From contig NZ_JANIOA010000044.1 of NCBI RefSeq assembly GCF_025175675.1, forward strand, positions 1 through 35,182: DNA of 35,182 bases, read 5' to 3'. The notes beneath the pieces were generated by a model. That model was not told the origin of the DNA. It saw nothing but the letters and a program-made list of their open reading frames with translations, and did no database searches. Below are positions 31,205 to 35,182 of this stretch, one piece after another (positions within the stretch are counted from its first letter, which is position 1; every line of letters begins with the position of its first letter). The DNA comes from Sedimenticola hydrogenitrophicus (GTDB taxonomy: Bacteria; Pseudomonadota; Gammaproteobacteria; Chromatiales; Chromatiaceae). A program made the position numbers and the translations under genes.

Positions 31205-33529
31205 ATGAGCATCAGAGACCGTATCGACGCCCTGCTGGAACGCATGCCGGATGCCCCCCAGTATCCCACCCAGGGCGCCGTCCTGTTTGTGGATCTGGAG
31301 CGGCGCAGCCAGCGCAAGGCCTACCTGCCGAAGGAGGTGCTGACCACCTTCCTCAGCGGTCGCGGCGGTAATATGTTCCTGCTCTACAACCTGCTCTCCG
31401 GCGACAACGTGAAACCACTCGATCCCGAAGTTCCGCTGATTTTCGGCAGCGGGGTCTTTACCGGCTACATGGCCTCCGCCACCCGCGGCAACGTCACCAG
31501 CCTCTCCCCGGAGAGCGACGCCATCCTCGACAGCAATGCCGGCGACTACTTCCCCGCCTTCATGCGTCACCACGGTTATGACCACCTGGTGCTGTATGGA
31601 CGCAACCCCCAGTGGACCCTGCTGAAGATCTCTTTCGAAGAGGTGCAGTTTCTGGACGCCACCCCCTACCTGGGAATGGATAACCTGGATATCACCGAAG
31701 CCATCCAACGCGATTTCGAACGTACTGAACGCAAGGACATGGCACTGGCGCGCATCACCAGCGCCGGCGAAAACCAGGTGCTCAGCTCCGGCATCATGGG
31801 CGGCATCAAGGCGATCTGGGCACGCGGTGGCGCCGGCGCCAAGATGGGCTCGCTGGGGCTGAAGGCGATCATGATCGACGGCGCGCCGGGCAAGATCGTC
31901 TCCTCTCGGGAGTTCAAGCTGGGCGCCAAGGAGATCAGCAACAAGGTGATCGGCACCAGCGTGATCCACAATGCCCTGAAGACCGTCGGCACTCCGTTCC
32001 TGTACAAGCCGAGCCGTATCCTCGGCGCCATCGGCACCAAGAACAACCAGGAGAATACCTGGGTCGAGGATCTGGACGCCGACAACTTCGATGTCTACCG
32101 CACCGGCATGGATGGCTGCTACAAATGCCCGGTGAAGTGCCGGCCACTCAACGACATGACCCCCGGGGCCACCGGCGGCTTCGGCGCCAATGCATTGAAA
32201 GGTGTTACCGGCAATGCCAGCTACGACACCGCCCAGGCCGAGGTACAGCATGAACATCGCGCCGGCTATCGGGGCATCAAGGGCAATGGCGTGTTCGACC
32301 GCTACGACAAGGGCGACGGCCCGGAGTATGTCACCGTCGGCAAGTTCGGCCCCAACATCGGCATAAAAGAACCGGAGCAGGTGCTGCGTCTGAACAACAT
32401 CCTCAACGACCTGGGGCTCGACTCCTCCGGCACCGGCGGCGCCATCGGCTGGGCCATGGAACTGTATCAGCGCGGCATTATCGACCAAACCACCACGGGC
32501 GGCCTGGACCTGAGCTGGGGCAACTACGCGGTGGTGGAGAAACTGCTGTTCATGCTGGCCAAACGCGAAGGCTTCGGCGACGTGCTGGCCGACTCCAGCC
32601 AGGCAGTCGCCACCGGCAAATATCCGAAGGAAGCATTGGACTACCGCATGACGGTCAAGGGGCTGTTCCAGTCCGATCCCCACGACAGCCGCATCCTCAA
32701 GGCGTTTGCCCTGGGCCTGGCGGTGGCCACCCGCGGCATGGACCACCTGCGTAACCGGGTGACCCTGGAGATCAACGCCCGCATCAATGACGACGCCGAG
32801 TTCAAGACCGCCCTGTATGGCGGCCAGGTGTCGGCCGAACCCAATCAGTACAGCGGCAAGGAGTACGCGGTACGTCGCTGCGAGGACACCTTTGCGGTCG
32901 GTGACTCGGTGGGTATGTGCCGCTTCACCACCAAGCTGTTCAACTCCCCGTCGCTCACCGGCACCGAGGAGTTTGCCGTGCAGCTCAAGCTGCTGACCGG
33001 GATCGACATGAGCAGCGACGACCTGCTCAACAGCGGCCGCAACGTGATCGCCGTGGAGCGCATGATCAATGCCATCCGCGGCCTCGGCGACGTCGATGAC
33101 ACCCTGCCCCGGCGCTGGTTCGAGGAGCCCAACAGCGCCGGCCCGTTCAGCGGCGAGAAGATCGATCCGCAGGCGTTCGCGGAGCTGAAATTGCGCTTCT
33201 ACGAGATCTCCGGGTTTGAACCGGACGGCCTGCCCGGCAGCGACTGGTGGGAGCGGCTCTCCCAGGTGCTGACCGGCTACAGCCTGAAGGTGCAACTGCC
33301 GGAGCTGCCCGGAGTGAAACGCCACAGCCTGGTCATCAACCGGCCGGTGAGGAATATCCAGGAGCTGAGACAACGCCTGATCAGCAGCCTGCCGCAGGCG
33401 GCCGAGGCGCTGCAGGACAGCTCGTTCGGCATTTCCATTAACGATCAACTGGTGGTCGCCTCGGAACAGGGGCTGGCCCTGCACAATGGCGACCAGGTGA
33501 GCCTGGTGCCGATGTTGGCGGGAGGGTAG
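31205..33529 (+). CDS. aor: Tungsten-type aldehyde oxidoreductase with C-terminal MoaD-like domain
   Basis: This 774-residue protein belongs to the aldehyde ferredoxin oxidoreductase (AOR) family, tungstopterin and [4Fe-4S] enzymes that oxidise aldehydes to acids. Cluster cysteines are C305, C308 and C312 in DGCYKCPVKCRP and C572 in DSVGMCRF, the P. furiosus AOR pattern. The N-terminal domain includes GRGGNMFLLYNLL and RGGAGAKMGSLGLKA. From about residue 697 a ubiquitin-fold MoaD/ThiS-like domain follows, ending in NGDQVSLVPMLAGG with the Gly-Gly tail at the very C-terminus. The likely role here is oxidation of phenylacetaldehyde or benzaldehyde. In Aromatoleum, AOR has partner subunits for electron transfer that are not seen nearby. 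AAAAGGA supports the ATG at 31205 over the open frame from 31085. Confidence 0.88.
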   Translation: MSIRDRIDALLERMPDAPQYPTQGAVLFVDLERRSQRKAYLPKEVLTTFLSGRGGNMFLLYNLLSGDNVKPLDPEVPLIFGSGVFTGYMASATRGNVTSLSPESDAILDSNAGDYFPAFMRHHGYDHLVLYGRNPQWTLLKISFEEVQFLDATPYLGMDNLDITEAIQRDFERTERKDMALARITSAGENQVLSSGIMGGIKAIWARGGAGAKMGSLGLKAIMIDGAPGKIVSSREFKLGAKEISNKVIGTSVIHNALKTVGTPFLYKPSRILGAIGTKNNQENTWVEDLDADNFDVYRTGMDGCYKCPVKCRPLNDMTPGATGGFGANALKGVTGNASYDTAQAEVQHEHRAGYRGIKGNGVFDRYDKGDGPEYVTVGKFGPNIGIKEPEQVLRLNNILNDLGLDSSGTGGAIGWAMELYQRGIIDQTTTGGLDLSWGNYAVVEKLLFMLAKREGFGDVLADSSQAVATGKYPKEALDYRMTVKGLFQSDPHDSRILKAFALGLAVATRGMDHLRNRVTLEINARINDDAEFKTALYGGQVSAEPNQYSGKEYAVRRCEDTFAVGDSVGMCRFTTKLFNSPSLTGTEEFAVQLKLLTGIDMSSDDLLNSGRNVIAVERMINAIRGLGDVDDTLPRRWFEEPNSAGPFSGEKIDPQAFAELKLRFYEISGFEPDGLPGSDWWERLSQVLTGYSLKVQLPELPGVKRHSLVINRPVRNIQELRQRLISSLPQAAEALQDSSFGISINDQLVVASEQGLALHNGDQVSLVPMLAGG

Positions 33530-33533
33530 CTAA

Positions 33534-33693
33534 GGACCCGCGCAAGAATAAGTTCCTGTATTCGGTCGCCCCTGGACCCCGCTGGCGGCGTTACGCTTTT
33601 TGCCAAGGGAACAGCCATTGCCTGCAAAGCGTGCCTTGCCAGCGTGGCCCAGGAACGCCCTCGGTACTACGGAATTATTCTTGCGCGGGCCCT
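33534..33693. repeat. Long imperfect palindrome (160 bp)
   Basis: GGACCCGCGCAAGAATAA (33534) pairs with TTATTCTTGCGCGGGCCCT (33693). The interior also pairs imperfectly along its length (GGTCGCCCCTGGACCCCGCTGG against CCAGCGTGGCCCAGGAACGCCC). Transcribed, it would be a single long hairpin. It lies directly after the aldehyde oxidoreductase gene and may end or protect its message. No second copy is in the window. Confidence 0.7.
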
Positions 33694-33783
33694 AAGAGAG
33701 AGAGAAAGCGCGTGTGGAAAAGGTACAAATATCAGTATCATGTTAATATCAGGCAGGAGAGGAGACCAATAGGAACGTGACGC

Positions 33784-34677
33784 ATGACTGAGATCGTCAA
33801 CTCCCCCGCGGGGGAAGAGGTAAGCATTGAGGAGCTGACCGAAGTGGTCGGGGCGCGGGTACGCTCGGTACGCTCACGGCGTGGTCTGACGCGCAAAAAC
33901 CTCGCCTTTCATTCAGACGTCTCAGAGCGTTACCTGGCCCAGCTGGAGCGTGGCACCGCCAACGTCTCACTGGCCCTGTTGTCGCGGATCGCCAAGGCCC
34001 TCGGGGTGCGGATCGGCTCACTGCTGCCGGAGCAGGAGGAGAGCTGCATCAAGTACCCGCCGCTGGGCGAGTTGATCGAGACCTTCACGCCCGAGGCACA
34101 GGAGAAGGCGTTCCAGCTGTTGCGCAACGCCTTTTCGCCGGGCCAGGGGGCCTATCGCGGCATCGCCCTGATCGGGCTGCGCGGCGGTGGCAAGAGCACC
34201 CTCGGTGAGCGGCTGGCGAAGCATTTTCAGGTGCCGTTCATTCGCATGCAGAACGTGATCGCGCAACTGGCGGGGATGGACATGGGCGAGCTGATCTCCC
34301 TCACCGGCCAGGGCAACTACCGCCGGCTGGAGCTGCAGGCACTGCAGCAGACCATCACCGACTACCGGCACGTGGTGCTGGAGACCGGCGGCAGTCTGAT
34401 CTCCGAGGCGGAGACCTTCCGGGTGCTGCGCGAGAACTTCTACACCGTCTGGGTGCGCGCCTTGCCGGAGGATCACATGAACCGTGTCATCGAGCAGGGT
34501 GACATGCGTCCCATGGCCGGCAACCAGCAGGCGATGGATGACCTGAAACTGATACTGGACGAACGTGAAGCGGATTACCGCCTGGCCAATTTCGAGATCC
34601 TGACCTCGGGCCAGACCATCGAGCAGAGTCTCGAAGTGCTGATCAAGCAGTGCGCGCCCTATCTGCAGGGCGGCTGA
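33784..34677 (+). CDS. bzdR: BzdR/BoxR-like regulator (XRE domain plus shikimate kinase-like domain)
   Basis: This 297-residue protein has the unusual BzdR/BoxR architecture. An XRE-type helix-turn-helix covers about residues 20-85 (RVRSVRSRRGLTRKNLAFHS, then SERYLAQLERGTANVSL). A linker leads to a shikimate kinase-like domain from about residue 120, with the Walker A motif LIGLRGGGKSTLGERLA. BzdR is a repressor that senses benzoyl-CoA through the kinase-like domain in Azoarcus; BoxR does the same for the aerobic box pathway. Length matches BzdR (298). AGGA 9 nt upstream supports the ATG. It is the only visible regulator of this type, so it probably controls the bcr, kor or pad promoters. BzdR and BoxR cannot be told apart by eye. 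Confidence 0.88.
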   Translation: MTEIVNSPAGEEVSIEELTEVVGARVRSVRSRRGLTRKNLAFHSDVSERYLAQLERGTANVSLALLSRIAKALGVRIGSLLPEQEESCIKYPPLGELIETFTPEAQEKAFQLLRNAFSPGQGAYRGIALIGLRGGGKSTLGERLAKHFQVPFIRMQNVIAQLAGMDMGELISLTGQGNYRRLELQALQQTITDYRHVVLETGGSLISEAETFRVLRENFYTVWVRALPEDHMNRVIEQGDMRPMAGNQQAMDDLKLILDEREADYRLANFEILTSGQTIEQSLEVLIKQCAPYLQGG

Positions 34678-34694
34678 ACGTTCGTTGCTCCATG

Positions 34695-34725
34695 CGGCCG
34701 GCCCTGCCGGCCGTCCCTACCTTTT
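34695..34725 (+). terminator. Possible terminator after bzdR
   Basis: CGGCCGGC-CCT-GCCGGCCG is a perfect 8 bp stem with a three-base loop, 18 bp after the stop. It is followed by pyrimidine-rich GTCCCTACCTTTT rather than an immediate T run, so its strength is uncertain. Confidence 0.45.
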
Positions 34726-34755
34726 CCCGCACTTTTTTATAACTCAAGTTTCGGG

Positions 34756-34962
34756 GTAACTACTCACGGGGTGATTGGCCTGCCTTGTCGGCCTCACACG
34801 ATGGCTTGCCTCCTCGAATCCGGCCCCTTTTTCAGCGCCTGCCCAAACTCGCTTCGCTCAAACATGGGCAGGCTTGAATCTGAAAAAGGGGCCGGATTTG
34901 AGGCGCCATCAAGATCGGCCAACAAGGCAGGTCAATCACTTACAGACCGAGTGAGTAGTTAC
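34756..34962. repeat. GTAACTACTC palindromic element, long form, copy 3 (inverted)
   Basis: Ends are GTAACTACTCAC and GTGAGTAGTTAC. It is the long form found at 19041-19236 in reverse orientation, with the same nested hairpin, here TCCGGCCCCTTTTTCAG with CTGAAAAAGGGGCCGGA. The A-T pair of the other copy is replaced by C-G, keeping the stem. Confidence 0.82.
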
Positions 34963-35045
34963 GTTTCGGCGTTCATTTCACATCCGTAGGGTGTGAAAAT
35001 GAACAGTTAGTTTATCTGGTTTCGGAGTTCAAAAGTCGTCGTTCA

Positions 35046-35147
35046 GGGCGGGCCACCCCCTTTCCGGGACCGTCGGAGGCAGGGATGCCGACGCCGAGCG
35101 TACAGGGATGTATTAATAGCGTGTCCCGGGAAGGGGGTGGCACGCCC
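35046..35147. repeat. Structured element with AGGGAT-loop hairpins, copy 2
   Basis: Arms 35046-35070 and 35123-35147 (GGGCGGGCCACCCCCTTTCC with GGAAGGGGGTGGCACGCCC) enclose a core with two hairpins, GGC-AGGGAT-GCC and TAC-AGGGAT-GTA, separated by GACGCCGAGCG and followed by TTAATAGCGTGTC. The order matches 7482-7627, but arms and stems have different sequences. Weaker pairing may extend to about 35021-35173, up to the window's end. Confidence 0.75.
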
Positions 35148-35182
35148 GGCGTCTGCAACTGAGCTCCGAAGTTTAAATTATT

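Noticed and set aside
30914-33484. 856-codon minus-strand open frame opposite the aldehyde oxidoreductase
   Set aside because: It is a shadow of the AOR gene, with low-complexity GHAVQ-rich composition and no motif.
34771-34989. 72-codon plus-strand frame near the right end
   Set aside because: It lies entirely across the GTAACTACTC repeat and its flank; similar small frames appear in the other copies only because of the repeat.
1-35182. Transposase, tRNA or rRNA genes
   Set aside because: I found no transposase-like protein and no tRNA or rRNA signature, despite the many palindromic repeats.

Overview
The window looks like chromosomal DNA from a GC-rich, facultatively anaerobic proteobacterium. 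It carries an almost complete set of genes for anaerobic breakdown of aromatic compounds through benzoyl-CoA. The BcrCBAD-type reductase, the Kor enzyme, a GcdH and a BzdR/BoxR-like regulator, together with many palindromic intergenic repeats, suggest a denitrifying gammaproteobacterium (a Sedimenticola-like organism is my best guess). That taxonomic placement is inference; no rRNA is present.

Layout. 1-2322: a broken RHS-repeat fragment on the minus strand, abutting a two-gene AbiE-type toxin-antitoxin unit with a paired-palindrome promoter. 2351-4142: a DUF1127 gene and a LysR regulator, enclosed by two inverted copies of a ~110 bp palindromic element. 4255-7408 (minus): glutaryl-CoA dehydrogenase, then a GNAT-SDR gene pair. 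7661-15568 (minus): had-oah-dch-bcrC-bcrB-bcrA-bcrD-ferredoxin, the dearomatising operon in the Thauera gene order. 15569-15776: a compact divergent promoter region. 15777-18894 (plus): korA-korB and a ferritin-like gene. 18895-19622: no gene, but palindromic repeats and a promoter. 19623-29047 (plus): FlK-like thioesterase, padBCD and padEFGHI, mostly overlapping stop to start. 29230-33529: paaK, a small four-cysteine protein and a tungsten-type aldehyde oxidoreductase with a C-terminal MoaD-like domain, separated by repeats. 33784-34677: the BzdR/BoxR-like regulator. The window ends in repeats.

How the genes fit together. The aldehyde oxidoreductase can oxidise phenylacetaldehyde or benzaldehyde to the acid. 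PaaK activates phenylacetate; PadBCD oxidises phenylacetyl-CoA to phenylglyoxylate, perhaps helped by the thioesterase; PadEFGHI decarboxylates it to benzoyl-CoA. KorAB reduces ferredoxin with 2-oxoglutarate, and the ferredoxin feeds BcrCBAD, which dearomatises benzoyl-CoA using ATP. Dch, Had and Oah hydrate, oxidise and open the ring. The SDR and GcdH may serve the later beta-oxidation and glutaryl-CoA steps. No benzoate-CoA ligase or aromatic-acid transporter is visible here.

The least expected signals are: (1) a structured intergenic element in two copies, whose hairpins share an AGGGAT loop while their stems differ but stay complementary; (2) other palindrome families that nest inside one another with compensatory changes; (3) the aldehyde oxidoreductase-MoaD fusion; (4) matching promoter/repeat pairs in the divergent had/kor region; and (5) an FlK-like thioesterase leading the pad operon.
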